Of a stretch of DNA of 15,833 nucleotides, positions 1 through 7,925 are shown one piece after another; positions within the stretch are counted from its first letter, which is position 1, and every line of letters starts with the position of its first letter. Both the position numbers and the translations under genes were made by a program. The stretch lies in the NCBI GenBank assembly GCA_945870465.1, contig CAMBSS010000099.1:1-15833 (forward strand), given 5' to 3'. Source of the stretch: Bordetella parapertussis. GTDB taxonomy: Bacteria; Pseudomonadota; Gammaproteobacteria; Burkholderiales; SG8-41. The notes below the pieces were generated by a model. That model worked only from the letters and a program-made list of their open reading frames with translations, did not search any database and was not told the origin of the DNA.

Positions 1-1
1 A

Positions 2-484
2 GGCGGGTTCGTCACTATGCCACGCGGCGCGACCGACGGCTGGCTGTGGCCGTACTTCACGGAACGCAGCAAGCTTTTTGTCGCGCACCATTTCCGCAAT
101 GATCCGGTGGTCGACATGCACACGGTCGTCGCCTATATCGAATACTCGCGCTTTCCGCCGCTACCTGACCGCAATCGGGAAACCGCCACCTCTCCGGGGC
201 TGTTGCGCGCGGCGCATCTGATCGGCTCCATCGCCGACCCGGACTTCAACATCAAGACCAAGTCGCTGCTGGTGGAGCTCGAGGAATCGGGCATGACCCA
301 GTTGCTCGGCTACTCGGACATCGCTGGATTTCGCGCTGGTTTCCACGATCTGTTCTGGCTGTCAATGTATCCGCTCGTTGCGGAAGGCCTGAAATTGCTT
401 GACCTGACCGGCGAAGGCCGTGAACTCGTCACCCATTTGCAGGCACATCTTTTGATTGAAGATAACGCGCCTAAAGTAGCGTGA
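2..484 (+). CDS. Probable HD-domain (metal-dependent phosphohydrolase-like) protein, C-terminal part
   Basis: The reading frame is open from the window's left edge (residues GGFVT precede the first ATG at 17), so this is most likely the 3' end of a longer gene and not a 155-residue protein. The visible part is soluble, with no membrane segment. It has a WLWPYFTERSKLFVAHHF segment, an IEYSRFPPLPDR segment, then LLRAAHLIGSIADP, and an aromatic FHDLFWLSMYP stretch near the end. From memory this resembles the region after the HD motif in proteobacterial metal-dependent phosphohydrolases, where AAxLIGxxADP recurs. The HD catalytic residues themselves would lie outside the window, so the assignment is tentative. 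It is followed by a 249-bp gap before gspA, so it is probably a separate transcription unit unrelated to secretion. Confidence 0.5.
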   Translation, partial: GGFVTMPRGATDGWLWPYFTERSKLFVAHHFRNDPVVDMHTVVAYIEYSRFPPLPDRNRETATSPGLLRAAHLIGSIADPDFNIKTKSLLVELEESGMTQLLGYSDIAGFRAGFHDLFWLSMYPLVAEGLKLLDLTGEGRELVTHLQAHLLIEDNAPKVA

Positions 485-733
485 CACCGCGGTTTCGCCA
501 GTTGCGGCGGCGGTGAAATCGCGGCGGCGCGCGCGCGGGGATATGGAGTTATGCCTGGCAAGTGCGTTACTATCATCGGCATGTCCGCACGCAATTTTTC
601 CCGATTTTCTGCGCACCGGGAATACCGCCCAATCCATCGATACCCGAACGTGTTACGCGCCAGTGCAGAATGCCCGATGAGGTTTTGCACCGCCCCCGGC
701 GTCCGGACTTAACGGCCCACCACCTGCGCGATC
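485..733. other. Intergenic gap upstream of gspA
   Basis: This gap has no open frame with a recognisable protein. It contains a GC-rich alternating purine/pyrimidine run (gcgcgcgcgcg, about 527-538) and presumably the gspA promoter. A TTGCAC hexamer at 685-690 could be a -35 element, but no good -10 follows at the right spacing. No clear Shine-Dalgarno sequence precedes the gspA ATG. No convincing terminator for the upstream gene was found. Confidence 0.3.
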
Positions 734-2371
734 ATGTACCGTAAATACTTCGGCCTCGGCGAAGCGCCATTCTCCATCGCGCCCGACCCCCGCTACCTCT
801 ACATGAGCGAGCGCCACCAGGAGGCGCTTGCCCATCTGCTCTATGGCATCAGCGGCGACGGCGGATTCGTGTTGCTCACGGGCGAAGTCGGCGCGGGAAA
901 AACGACGATTTGCCGCTGCCTGCTCGAACAGATCCCGCCAAATTGCGACATCGCTTATATCTTCAATCCCAAGCTCACGGTGGAAGAATTGCTGTCCACC
1001 ATCTGCACGGAATTTGGCGTCGCCTATCCGGCCGGCCGCACGACTGTCAAAACATTTGTCGACAATATCAACGCCTATCTGCTCGATGCGCATGCCCGCG
1101 GCCGGCAAGCGGTACTGATCATCGACGAGGCGCAAAGCCTGTCGGTGGACGTTTTGGAGCAGATGCGGCTGCTCACCAATCTTGAAACCAACCAGCGCAA
1201 GTTGCTGCAGATCATTCTGGTGGGCCAGCCTGAACTCGCCGAAATGCTCGCACGGCCCGAGTTGCGACAGCTCGCGCAGCGCATCGTTGCACGCTATCAC
1301 CTCGGGGCGCTGGCGAAGTCGGAAGTCGCCGCCTATGTGCGGCACCGCCTGGAAATTGCCGGCGCGCAGCAACCGCTATTCCCTGCATCGCTCACCGGCC
1401 GGCTATTCAGCCTTAGCCAGGGCGTGCCCCGCCTCATCAATGTGCTATGCGACCGGGCCTTGCTCGGCGCTTACCTGCAAGGCCGGGAGCGGGTCGACCG
1501 GACGACGCTGACGCAAGCAGCACGCGAAGTGTTTTTTCAGCCTGTTTCGCGCCGCCGCCGGCTGCTCGATTTTTTCTCGATTGGGACAAATCCCTCGCAA
1601 GTTACGGCACCGGCGCTGCCGGTTCATCATCCGGCGTCGCTGGACAAGCAACCCGCGCCCCAACCTCACATCGTGAACTCTGCGGGCGGTGCGGATTTGG
1701 CCCGGCTTGCGGTGACTGCGCCGGGCGCGGCATCGTCGGCCCCTTTGACGGACGACGCGGCATGGCTGGCCGCCCATCCACGCGTGCACAGCAAAACTGT
1801 GGCTTACGCTGCATTATTCCGGGCGTGGGGGGCGGCGTATCGAAAGGCCGCTACAGGTTCGCAGGCAGCGCAACTCGGGTTGCGCTGCCACGCCGCGCGC
1901 GGCGGACTCGACGAACTGCGCGCTCTTAATCGGCCGGCAATACTGCGCCTGCGCGACCGCAAGGGCCGGGAGTTCTATGCGACATTGACGGCGCTTGACG
2001 ACACCACCGCCACCTTCGACGTCGGCGCTACTTCGCAGTCGATTACCACGCGCACCCTGGCGACCCAGTGGACCAGCGATTACACGATGCTGTGGCGACT
2101 GCCGCCATCTGTGCGCGAAAATATCTGGCCCGGCGAACGCGGGCCGGCGGTCCAATGGCTCCACCGGCAATTGGCATTGGCACAGGGCACGGCGGAAGTG
2201 ACGGCGGAAGATCAGGTGTTCGACGACGTTATGGTAAGTCACGTGAAAACTTTTCAGCGTGCCCACGGACTGATACCCAACGGCGATATTGGCATGCAGA
2301 CTTTAATGCGCCTGACCAGTTTGACGGACCCAACGGCGCCGTCGCTGATACGCACACAAGTGAAGGATTAG
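734..2371 (+). CDS. gspA: GspA/ExeA-type T2SS ATPase with peptidoglycan-binding domain
   Basis: With its GspB partner, GspA helps the secretin assemble across peptidoglycan. The N-terminus (MYRKYFGLGEAPFSIAPDPR) is typical of ExeA/GspA and fixes the start. An AAA ATPase domain covers about residues 1-265: Walker A GEVGAGKTT at 50-58, Walker B VLIIDEAQ at 127-134 with D131/E132, and a sensor-like ILVGQPEL at 161-168. A C39-peptidase-like domain follows at about 345-457; from memory this is common in betaproteobacterial GspA and probably not catalytic. A peptidoglycan-binding type 1 repeat lies at about 466-527 (GPAVQWLHRQL and VKTFQRAHGL). Oddly, the linker at 271-345 has a basic RRRR cluster at 273-276 but no hydrophobic membrane segment, whereas the characterised ExeA has one. 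gspB follows after 4 bp. The family call is firm; topology is uncertain. Confidence 0.93.
   Translation: MYRKYFGLGEAPFSIAPDPRYLYMSERHQEALAHLLYGISGDGGFVLLTGEVGAGKTTICRCLLEQIPPNCDIAYIFNPKLTVEELLSTICTEFGVAYPAGRTTVKTFVDNINAYLLDAHARGRQAVLIIDEAQSLSVDVLEQMRLLTNLETNQRKLLQIILVGQPELAEMLARPELRQLAQRIVARYHLGALAKSEVAAYVRHRLEIAGAQQPLFPASLTGRLFSLSQGVPRLINVLCDRALLGAYLQGRERVDRTTLTQAAREVFFQPVSRRRRLLDFFSIGTNPSQVTAPALPVHHPASLDKQPAPQPHIVNSAGGADLARLAVTAPGAASSAPLTDDAAWLAAHPRVHSKTVAYAALFRAWGAAYRKAATGSQAAQLGLRCHAARGGLDELRALNRPAILRLRDRKGREFYATLTALDDTTATFDVGATSQSITTRTLATQWTSDYTMLWRLPPSVRENIWPGERGPAVQWLHRQLALAQGTAEVTAEDQVFDDVMVSHVKTFQRAHGLIPNGDIGMQTLMRLTSLTDPTAPSLIRTQVKD
2362..2367 (+). promoter_or_regulatory. Shine-Dalgarno for the GTG start of gspB
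   Basis: GAAGGA lies inside the last codons of gspA, eight bases before GTG at 2376. It supports GTG as the gspB start and implies translational coupling to gspA. Confidence 0.6.
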
Positions 2372-2375
2372 TCTG

Positions 2376-3044
2376 GTGTCGTACATTCTCGATGCGCTCA
2401 GAAAATCCGACCAGCTGCGACAGCGCGGGCTGACGCACACGCTGCAAACCGACTACTTGGCAGCGCACGCATCGCGGCGGCCGCCGTGGTTGGTTTATGG
2501 CGTGCCGGGGTTGATACTGGTCGGCGCGGGCATTTTGATCGGGTGGTGGCGTCCATGGCAAGTGCCGCAACCGGTTCCGCTCGCAAGTCCGCTCGCCGCC
2601 CAACCACTGGAAGCGGCGCCTCAACCGATCGCAACTGCGACTCCGATACCCGCGCAATCCATCATGTCGCAAAACGCACCCGAGCACGTGAAGGTTCAGA
2701 CGCCCAGCGCCGGCACGGCACCCGCCACGGGTGCGGCAATCCCGCTAGCGGCTGCGCCCGTCACCCGCGCGGCTCCGGCGGCAGTAGCGCCAGAAAGCAC
2801 CGTACTGGCCATAGCCGATTTGCCGGCCGCGCTGCGACAAGAGATTCCCGCCATGATTATTTCGGTTCATGCGTATTCGCCGCAACCGGCCAATCGCATG
2901 GTCAGCATCAACAATCTGCTGCTGCGGGAGGGCGGCAACCTGCCGCCCGGTCTCACGCTGAACGAGATCACGGCGGATGGCATGGTATTCAGTTACAAAG
3001 GCTACCGCTTCAGGCGCGGGCTGGGGAGCGCGGAATCCCGCTAG
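2376..3044 (+). CDS. gspB: T2SS assembly factor GspB
   Basis: Partner of GspA: an inner-membrane protein whose periplasmic domain takes part in secretin assembly. The start is GTG at 2376, preceded by GAAGGA (2362-2367) eight bases upstream; it gives the conserved family N-terminus MSYILDALRKSDQLRQRG. One transmembrane segment follows at about residues 38-58 (WLVYGVPGLILVGAGILIGW). Next is a long Pro/Ala-rich periplasmic linker at about 59-145. The C-terminal T2SSB domain is at about 148-215, with HAYSPQPANRMVSINN, a GLTLNEI strand and the closing GYRFRRGL. At 222 residues the length is normal for the family. It lies 4 bp after gspA and is surely co-transcribed with it. Its stop is only 10 bp from the stop of the convergent gspN. 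Confidence 0.93.
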   Translation: MSYILDALRKSDQLRQRGLTHTLQTDYLAAHASRRPPWLVYGVPGLILVGAGILIGWWRPWQVPQPVPLASPLAAQPLEAAPQPIATATPIPAQSIMSQNAPEHVKVQTPSAGTAPATGAAIPLAAAPVTRAAPAAVAPESTVLAIADLPAALRQEIPAMIISVHAYSPQPANRMVSINNLLLREGGNLPPGLTLNEITADGMVFSYKGYRFRRGLGSAESR

Positions 3045-3054
3045 GCCCGCACGA

Positions 3055-3798
3055 TTACGGCAGCCGCAATTCGTAGTTGCCGGCGCCGCGTTCCACCGCG
3101 ATCATGCGCAGCAGCGGTTCGAGCTGCTCCCGCTGCTGTGGCGCAACGCGCGCAGTCGCCTGAAAAGCAGGCATAGCGCCAGTGGCCCATGTGCCGCTCC
3201 CGTCCAGTTGCAGCACACCGTCGAGGGTGCGCAGGACGGCCGTCATGGCAGCTCCCGGGTTCGCGAAACGCAACTCGTAATTGCCCAGCGGTGAGACCCG
3301 GGAGTGTATGGAACTCGCGGCGCGCCACAACACCGTCGCATTTGCTTGCACCGCGCCGCCTGCAATCACCAGCTCAACTATGTGCGCCTGCAAATCGCCG
3401 CCCAGACCGAACGGCGCAAGTTTCGGCAGCACGATGCCCAGGCTTGCCGCCGGCACACTGATATGTGCATCCGTCAGTTCGATACGCGATGGCGACAGCG
3501 AAACGACAAATCGCTTTGCCGGGGAATCCAACTCGACTTCACAGACAATGCGTCCGCTCAGCAACGATACCGGCGACAAATGCCAAGCGATAGATTTTGC
3601 AATCCTGGCCTGCCGCGATGCATCGAGCAATTCAACGCGGCCCGCGCCGGACCACGCCGTGCCCCGCGCTTCGGATAATTGCAGCCTGCCTGCGCTGGCA
3701 CGCCGCAGAACGCCATCGACCAGCGTCGCCGGCGCGGTCGCAATGAGTATGAGCATGTACACAACCATCCCCACCGCAAGCCACCGCCCGCGCCTCAT
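3055..3798 (-). CDS. gspN: T2SS protein GspN
   Basis: Accessory inner-membrane component of the secretion platform, found in some T2SS loci and of poorly defined role. The ATG at 3798 overlaps the gspM stop in an ATGA motif and yields 247 residues. An upstream in-frame ATG at 3912 would add 38 Cys/Ser-rich residues read from inside gspM and is rejected. A single N-terminal membrane anchor lies at about residues 6-26 (LAVGMVVYMLILIATAPATLV). The periplasmic beta-rich remainder carries the family GTAWSG motif near residue 48. Two similar GNYELR strands recur, one mid-protein and one at the extreme C-terminus. It is the last gene of the minus-strand gspG-N operon and converges on gspB. Confidence 0.88.
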   Translation of the reverse strand: MRRGRWLAVGMVVYMLILIATAPATLVDGVLRRASAGRLQLSEARGTAWSGAGRVELLDASRQARIAKSIAWHLSPVSLLSGRIVCEVELDSPAKRFVVSLSPSRIELTDAHISVPAASLGIVLPKLAPFGLGGDLQAHIVELVIAGGAVQANATVLWRAASSIHSRVSPLGNYELRFANPGAAMTAVLRTLDGVLQLDGSGTWATGAMPAFQATARVAPQQREQLEPLLRMIAVERGAGNYELRLP

Positions 3799-4307
3799 TG
3801 CCGTTTGGGACGGGCAAGAGTAGCAGCAATACTGACCATTCCCGGCGCGGCAAGCGCTTCGATCCGGCACGCATCCAGATGAATGTGTTGTGCTTCGAGG
3901 CCGGCGACCCACTCCAGCCAGTCGGCAAATGCAACGGCACCGAAGACGACCTTCACCAGGTTGGCGTCAACTGCTTCTGCGCTCACCAACGCCCGCGACA
4001 ATTCGGCGCTGCCGGCCTGTGCCTGCACCAGCGCGCGCAAATCACCCTGCGACACCGTCATGGCTGGCGCTGCGCGCAACCGTTCGAACTCGACCGTCTG
4101 CCGCTCGAGAAGATCGGCGCGCGCGCGCAACGCCGGCACGCTGGCGAGCAATTCCGCACGCGACCTGTCCACTGTCTGCACGAGCCACAGGCTTAGCCCG
4201 CCAACCAGCAGAGCCGCCGATACCGCGATTAGCAGGCGCTCGCGCGGCGCACGTGCCAGCCAATACTGGTGACACCACAGCTGCAACGCGCGAACCTGAG
4301 CCGTCAT
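3795..4307 (-). CDS. gspM: T2SS inner-membrane platform protein GspM
   Basis: A small bitopic protein that pairs with GspL in the inner-membrane platform and helps couple GspE ATPase activity to pseudopilus assembly. The 170-residue product has a cytoplasmic N-tail of about 24 residues and one membrane segment at about 25-46 (LLIAVSAALLVGGLSLWLVQ). A predicted coiled-coil heptad stretch follows at about 48-78, and then a compact ferredoxin-like periplasmic domain. Length and layout match the family, whose sequence is poorly conserved; the position between gspL and gspN supports the call. The start ATG overlaps the gspL stop (ATGA, 4304-4307) and the stop overlaps the gspN start (3795-3798), indicating tight translational coupling. 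Confidence 0.9.
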   Translation of the reverse strand: MTAQVRALQLWCHQYWLARAPRERLLIAVSAALLVGGLSLWLVQTVDRSRAELLASVPALRARADLLERQTVEFERLRAAPAMTVSQGDLRALVQAQAGSAELSRALVSAEAVDANLVKVVFGAVAFADWLEWVAGLEAQHIHLDACRIEALAAPGMVSIAATLARPKRQ

Positions 4308-5515
4308 GATGCACGCACCGTGACGACAAATGCGTTGCTGCCGCTGCGCGACGGGGTGACTGCAGCTTCAATATTGGCGCCACCTTGCAGCAATCGCGCA
4401 ACGAACCGGCGCGTCGCGGCTTCGTCGATTCCGGAAAATTCGAGCGAAAGCCGCCCGTGCTCATAAGCCGCCACCCGCAGGCTACCCGCCGGCAGTTCTT
4501 TCAACGCGACCGCCACGTTCTCAATCATCGGCAAAAAATCACCGGCGTCGGCGATACCTGCAACCTGGCGTGCCGCGGCGAGCTTGCGGCGCATCTGAAG
4601 CGCGGGATCGACCACCGCGACGGCATCGGGAACCGCCGCGCGAAAACGCGCTTCCATTTGCAGGCGAAGTGCGCGTTGCTCGCCGCGCAGCATCGTCCAG
4701 TCCGTCACCAGTATGAGCGCGTGCAATGCCAGCGCGGCGCCCACCATCCACGCGGCCGGTCGCAGACGCGTGACGACTTTGCCGGACAGACGCCACGTCT
4801 GCCGTTTCTGCAGCAGATTCACGCCACCATCGTGCCGCGCGGTGCGCCAGTCCCAGACGCCGGCCTGCCGCAACGGCACACCGATTTCGCGTTGCCATGC
4901 GTCAAGATCGGGCGCCGCCGCGGATGCAATCGTATATACGGCAATCGCAGCGGGTGATTGAGCACCGCCCGCCGCGGCCTCGACCAAGAGACGTAACGCC
5001 AAAGGCGGCAAGCGCTGATCACCGGCATCGGTTGCCGCACCCTCGATGTCGCCGGTGCGCACGAAACCCTCGCGCCCATTCCACGCCAGAGTCCACTCCC
5101 CGGTTACACGCGGCAAAAGCAGCGTCTCGCAATGAACTTCATAGCTGTCGAAGCCGGCAGCATCAAGCGCGTCGAGCCAGTTTTGCAGGGCGTTCCTGTC
5201 CACCACCGCAAGCACGTCGGAATCGCCAGCTATGCCAAGCCAGCTTGCTTGATTGGCTTCCGGCTCGCCCAAAGTCTGATCCTCAACCGCGAAAGCAAGC
5301 ACCGAACCTGCGCGGCGGCTCGCTCCCTGCGGCAGTTTCACGCGCGTCAGCAGGACTTCAGCGGCGGGAATTACGAGGTGGACGCGCTCGGCGCCGCGCG
5401 GCACATCCGCAAGCATGCCCTCGCCGTGAACCGACTTGCGCGCGACGTCAGAAAATGACCACCGGCAGCGGGGCGGCGCGGCTTGCAGCGAACAATAAAT
5501 ACGTAACAGGCTCAT
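4304..5515 (-). CDS. gspL: T2SS inner-membrane platform protein GspL
   Basis: GspL recruits the ATPase GspE to the membrane through its actin-like cytoplasmic domain and binds GspM in the periplasm. The 403-residue product has a large cytoplasmic region (about 1-250), with the VHLVIPAAEVLLTRVKLP block at about 45-62 and FAVEDQ at 75-80, typical of GspL. The conserved NLLQ motif is at 233-236. One membrane segment lies at about 254-272 (AAWMVGAALALHALILVTD). The periplasmic domain ends in a ferredoxin-like fold (about 320-403). The ATG overlaps the gspK stop (5512-5515) and the stop overlaps the gspM start (4304-4307). Confidence 0.93.
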   Translation of the reverse strand: MSLLRIYCSLQAAPPRCRWSFSDVARKSVHGEGMLADVPRGAERVHLVIPAAEVLLTRVKLPQGASRRAGSVLAFAVEDQTLGEPEANQASWLGIAGDSDVLAVVDRNALQNWLDALDAAGFDSYEVHCETLLLPRVTGEWTLAWNGREGFVRTGDIEGAATDAGDQRLPPLALRLLVEAAAGGAQSPAAIAVYTIASAAAPDLDAWQREIGVPLRQAGVWDWRTARHDGGVNLLQKRQTWRLSGKVVTRLRPAAWMVGAALALHALILVTDWTMLRGEQRALRLQMEARFRAAVPDAVAVVDPALQMRRKLAAARQVAGIADAGDFLPMIENVAVALKELPAGSLRVAAYEHGRLSLEFSGIDEAATRRFVARLLQGGANIEAAVTPSRSGSNAFVVTVRAS

Positions 5516-6426
5516 AAGGTTTTCCGCCAGACAACCGCCGGCCAGCCAGCGCCATCGCGCGCGAGCAATGCCGCGCCGCGCGCCTGCGCCTGGCCGAAAT
5601 TGACATTCAGCGTAACGATAAAATATTGACTGGAAAGCACGACGCCCGACGCGGGCACCGCAAGCTTACCCGGAATCCGGCTGGCGAAATCCTCCACCGA
5701 GGTGAAATAAGCGCGCTCGCGCTGTGCCACGAGTGTACGGGCGACATCGAGATCCATGTCGTCGATCATCGCCGCCAGCACTTCAGCAGATGCTGTGTTG
5801 ACGTTGATTTGCGTGTAGCGCGGGAGCGCCGTCACGAACGGCCGCAGACGTGCTCGCACCTGATCGTCAAAGCCCCGCACCAGCGCAAGTTCGGAAAAGT
5901 CTGTAAGCGGCTGGTTGGCGGCGAGATAAGGCGCTGGCATTGCAAGATAATAACTGTCTTCCGCACCGTTCGCCGAATGGGGCTCGTCGTCCGCATCGAG
6001 CCAATCCGCAAGTGCGTCCGCGAGTGCCGGCGACAGCCCCAATATCGACAGCAGACGGCAGAACCGCGCGAACTCCACGCGATTGATCCTGCCGCCCGCC
6101 ACCAGATTGTTCAGGTTGAACGCGCCTTGCTGGTCTTGTATGTAACCATTGATTTCTCCGTTGTCGACGGGAACCGGCGCCGGCCGCAGGGCCCAGGCCT
6201 CGCCCAGATGATCAAGGTTGCTGGTGGCGCGATCGTCGCTCAGCACCGCACGCGCCCAATCGACCCCCGCGCGAACCAGGCCCTGTGCCTGTGTATGATC
6301 CGCCGTCAGTTCGCTCTGGCGGGACCACGTGCTCTGCGACACCATGATGGCGGTCGCCGTCATCGCAGCGAGCGCGACAACGCTCATCGCCAGCACAATG
6401 GCAACGCCGCGTTGCTGCGTCCTCAC
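5512..6426 (-). CDS. gspK: T2SS minor pseudopilin GspK
   Basis: Minor pseudopilin at the tip of the pseudopilus, acting with GspI and GspJ. The start is GTG at 6426, overlapping the gspJ TGA in a GTGA motif. The prepilin leader is MRTQQRG, with cleavage after G7 and a hydrophobic helix beginning VAIVLAMSVVALAAM. Mature position 5 is Leu and not the Glu of the other pseudopilins; this is the family norm for GspK. The large globular part contains QQGAFNLNNL, a DWLDADDEP segment and the INVNTASAEVL helix-hairpin-helix-like motif typical of GspK. The length of 304 residues is normal. It requires a prepilin peptidase not encoded in this window. Confidence 0.93.
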   Translation of the reverse strand: MRTQQRGVAIVLAMSVVALAAMTATAIMVSQSTWSRQSELTADHTQAQGLVRAGVDWARAVLSDDRATSNLDHLGEAWALRPAPVPVDNGEINGYIQDQQGAFNLNNLVAGGRINRVEFARFCRLLSILGLSPALADALADWLDADDEPHSANGAEDSYYLAMPAPYLAANQPLTDFSELALVRGFDDQVRARLRPFVTALPRYTQINVNTASAEVLAAMIDDMDLDVARTLVAQRERAYFTSVEDFASRIPGKLAVPASGVVLSSQYFIVTLNVNFGQAQARGAALLARDGAGWPAVVWRKTL

Positions 6427-7022
6427 GATGATTTCAACTCAAATATGCGCACGATTTCCTCGCCCGACGCCAGCACAATACGCAACTGCACCGCCCGCGG
6501 GATCGGCGCATCCGCCGCAACGGCAGGCCACACGTCCACCCACGCCAATCCTGCATTGAGGTAACGCAATTCAAAGCGGGCCACGCCATTCAGCAGCGGA
6601 TAGCGCGCGGGCACCGCGTTGGGTGCAATGTCCAGACCCGGCCACAACCACAACTCGATCTCCTGCTTTTCGTTCAGCGCATACGCCAACCGGCGCGCGG
6701 TATCCACGCCATCCACCGAAGCAAAGCGGCTGAACTCGACACGCGGTACTTGCGTTGTGCCCGGCATCCCGCGCCACGCGGGTGCGCCGCCGGCGGCTGT
6801 GCGCACCGCCCGCGGCATCGCAAGGTGCACGTCACGTTCGAATCTGGCAAAAAACGACGCCAGCGTCCGCCACTTGGCCGTTTCCTGCGCGACATGTTCA
6901 CGCGTATCGATCACGGCGCCAAGACCACGGTAGGACATTAAGGCCAGCACCGAAAAAATAAAAACGACCGTAAGTAGTTCGATCAGCGTAAAGCCCGACG
7001 TCGCACTGCACTTTAATCTCAT
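6423..7022 (-). CDS. gspJ: T2SS minor pseudopilin GspJ
   Basis: Tip minor pseudopilin that complexes with GspI and GspK. The leader is MRLKCSATSG with cleavage after G10, followed by the class III signal FTLIELLTVVFIFSVLALMS; Glu at mature position 5 is present. The globular domain includes FERDVHLAMPR after the helix, a LWLWPGL strand, and the RFELRYLNAG and VQLRIVLASGEE strands usual for GspJ. The length is 199 residues. The ATG overlaps the gspI stop (7019-7022), and the stop overlaps the gspK GTG (6423-6426). Internal to the minus-strand operon. Confidence 0.93.
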   Translation of the reverse strand: MRLKCSATSGFTLIELLTVVFIFSVLALMSYRGLGAVIDTREHVAQETAKWRTLASFFARFERDVHLAMPRAVRTAAGGAPAWRGMPGTTQVPRVEFSRFASVDGVDTARRLAYALNEKQEIELWLWPGLDIAPNAVPARYPLLNGVARFELRYLNAGLAWVDVWPAVAADAPIPRAVQLRIVLASGEEIVRIFELKSS

Positions 7023-7414
7023 CTCGACCCGCCTTGCGCTTGCACCACGAAGCCGGACAATCTGGCCAGCGAATGCGCTTCCTCGGGCGTCGCGAACACA
7101 AAAACGTCAATGCGCCGAAATGCCGGACTCGGCATCGCCGTAACCTCTTCGCGCCATCTGAATTCAATACCGGCCTGATATTGTGTCCCACGCTGAATAC
7201 CCAGCGGCAGCCACTCCCCGCGCGCGCGATGCTCGGCCAACAAATTCTCGGCAACCCAGCCGGCAAGCAGGCGTGCGCGCAACTCACCTACGCTGACAGT
7301 ACCCTGCCCTGCCGCGCGCAGCGCCGCAAGCAATGCAACCGCAATGATGGCGAGCGCAACCATCACTTCAATCAGCGTAAAGCCCATCATGCCCTCAGAG
7401 CGCCGGCGCACCAT
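7019..7414 (-). CDS. gspI: T2SS minor pseudopilin GspI
   Basis: Minor pseudopilin that nucleates the tip complex with J and K. The start is placed at ATG 7414, giving 131 residues. It has a strong Shine-Dalgarno (7421-7430) and a properly basic leader, MVRRRSEGMMG, with cleavage after G11, then FTLIEVMVALAIIAVALLAAL; Glu5 is present. ATGs at 7390 and 7387 would leave a 2-3 residue leader without positive charge. The frame is open up to 7588 but encodes Arg/Ser-rich residues read from within gspH. The mature part has the family pattern LLAGWVAENLLAEHR after the helix. With this start the gene overlaps gspH by 20 bp; its stop overlaps the gspJ start. Confidence 0.9.
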   Translation of the reverse strand: MVRRRSEGMMGFTLIEVMVALAIIAVALLAALRAAGQGTVSVGELRARLLAGWVAENLLAEHRARGEWLPLGIQRGTQYQAGIEFRWREEVTAMPSPAFRRIDVFVFATPEEAHSLARLSGFVVQAQGGSR

Positions 7415-7910
7415 GCGCTGCCCCCTCTCCGGCCACCGCACGCACGCTGCCGCCGGCCGCGACCGCCACGGCGTAATGCTCCGCCCCCAATGCCAGGTTG
7501 ATCGTGAAAACAATCGGCGGCGCATAGGGGATGAACTGTAAACGCCTCCCGCCCTGTGGCCGCATGTTTTCGACGCGCAGGTCCGCAATAGTCATTCCGG
7601 GCGGCAACGTGCGCTCGCGTAACAAATCGCTGTCGCGAATTTCCGACCACGTCTCGTCGCGCACGCGCCAAAACCGGTAGCCTTTTCCGTCAGCGCTCCA
7701 ACCAATCGTCCTGCCGGTGAGGTTTGCTTCCGTCGCCGCAAAGTCGATGAGTTCGGCCAGCCGTTCGGCCTCGATCCGCAACAAACCGCGCGCATCAGGC
7801 CGCGTAACGACGCTGACCAGCCCCACCAGAATACCCATGATCAAAATCACCACCAGCATCTCGATGAGTGTGAAACCAGCGCCCGATCGCCTGCAGAATG
7901 TTCCGCCCAT
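7395..7910 (-). CDS. gspH: T2SS minor pseudopilin GspH
   Basis: Minor pseudopilin linking the tip complex to the GspG filament. The start is placed at ATG 7910 (171 residues); an in-frame TTG at 7919 would add three residues. The leader is MGGTFCRRSGAG, cleaved after G12, followed by FTLIEMLVVILIMGILVGLV, with Glu at mature position 5. Downstream are the RIEAERLAELIDFAATEA helix and the WSADGKGYRFW strand region expected for GspH. The C-terminus is a low-complexity Ala/Gly tail (AVAGEGAAHGAPAL). It starts 15 bp after the gspG stop and overlaps gspI by 20 bp if the preferred gspI start is right. Confidence 0.9.
   Translation of the reverse strand: MGGTFCRRSGAGFTLIEMLVVILIMGILVGLVSVVTRPDARGLLRIEAERLAELIDFAATEANLTGRTIGWSADGKGYRFWRVRDETWSEIRDSDLLRERTLPPGMTIADLRVENMRPQGGRRLQFIPYAPPIVFTINLALGAEHYAVAVAAGGSVRAVAGEGAAHGAPAL
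7421..7430 (-). promoter_or_regulatory. Shine-Dalgarno deciding the gspI start
   Basis: On the minus strand this reads GGAGAGGGGG, six bases before ATG 7414 and inside the 3' end of gspH. It favours 7414 over the two downstream ATGs at 7390/7387. Confidence 0.65.
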
Positions 7911-7925
7911 GCTCGCCAATTCGGA

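Noticed and set aside
527..538. Alternating GC run as a repeat or Z-DNA element
   Set aside because: It is short and common by chance in GC-rich DNA, with no supporting structure nearby.
653..1372. 239-codon minus-strand frame opposite gspA
   Set aside because: It overlaps the conserved gspA ATPase domain, has no family resemblance and no start context.
1447..1929. Possible frameshift in gspA hiding a membrane segment in another frame
   Set aside because: Neither alternative plus-strand frame in the linker encodes a hydrophobic span, and the main frame stays open into well-formed C39-like and peptidoglycan-binding domains.
3799..3912. N-terminal extension of gspN to an ATG at 3912
   Set aside because: The extra 38 residues are read from inside gspM and look non-coding, whereas ATG 3798 gives the ATGA overlap and a normal membrane anchor.
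5626..6564. 312-codon plus-strand frame opposite gspK and gspJ
   Set aside because: It is antisense to two clear pseudopilin genes; composition is His/Arg-rich, as expected for a shadow.
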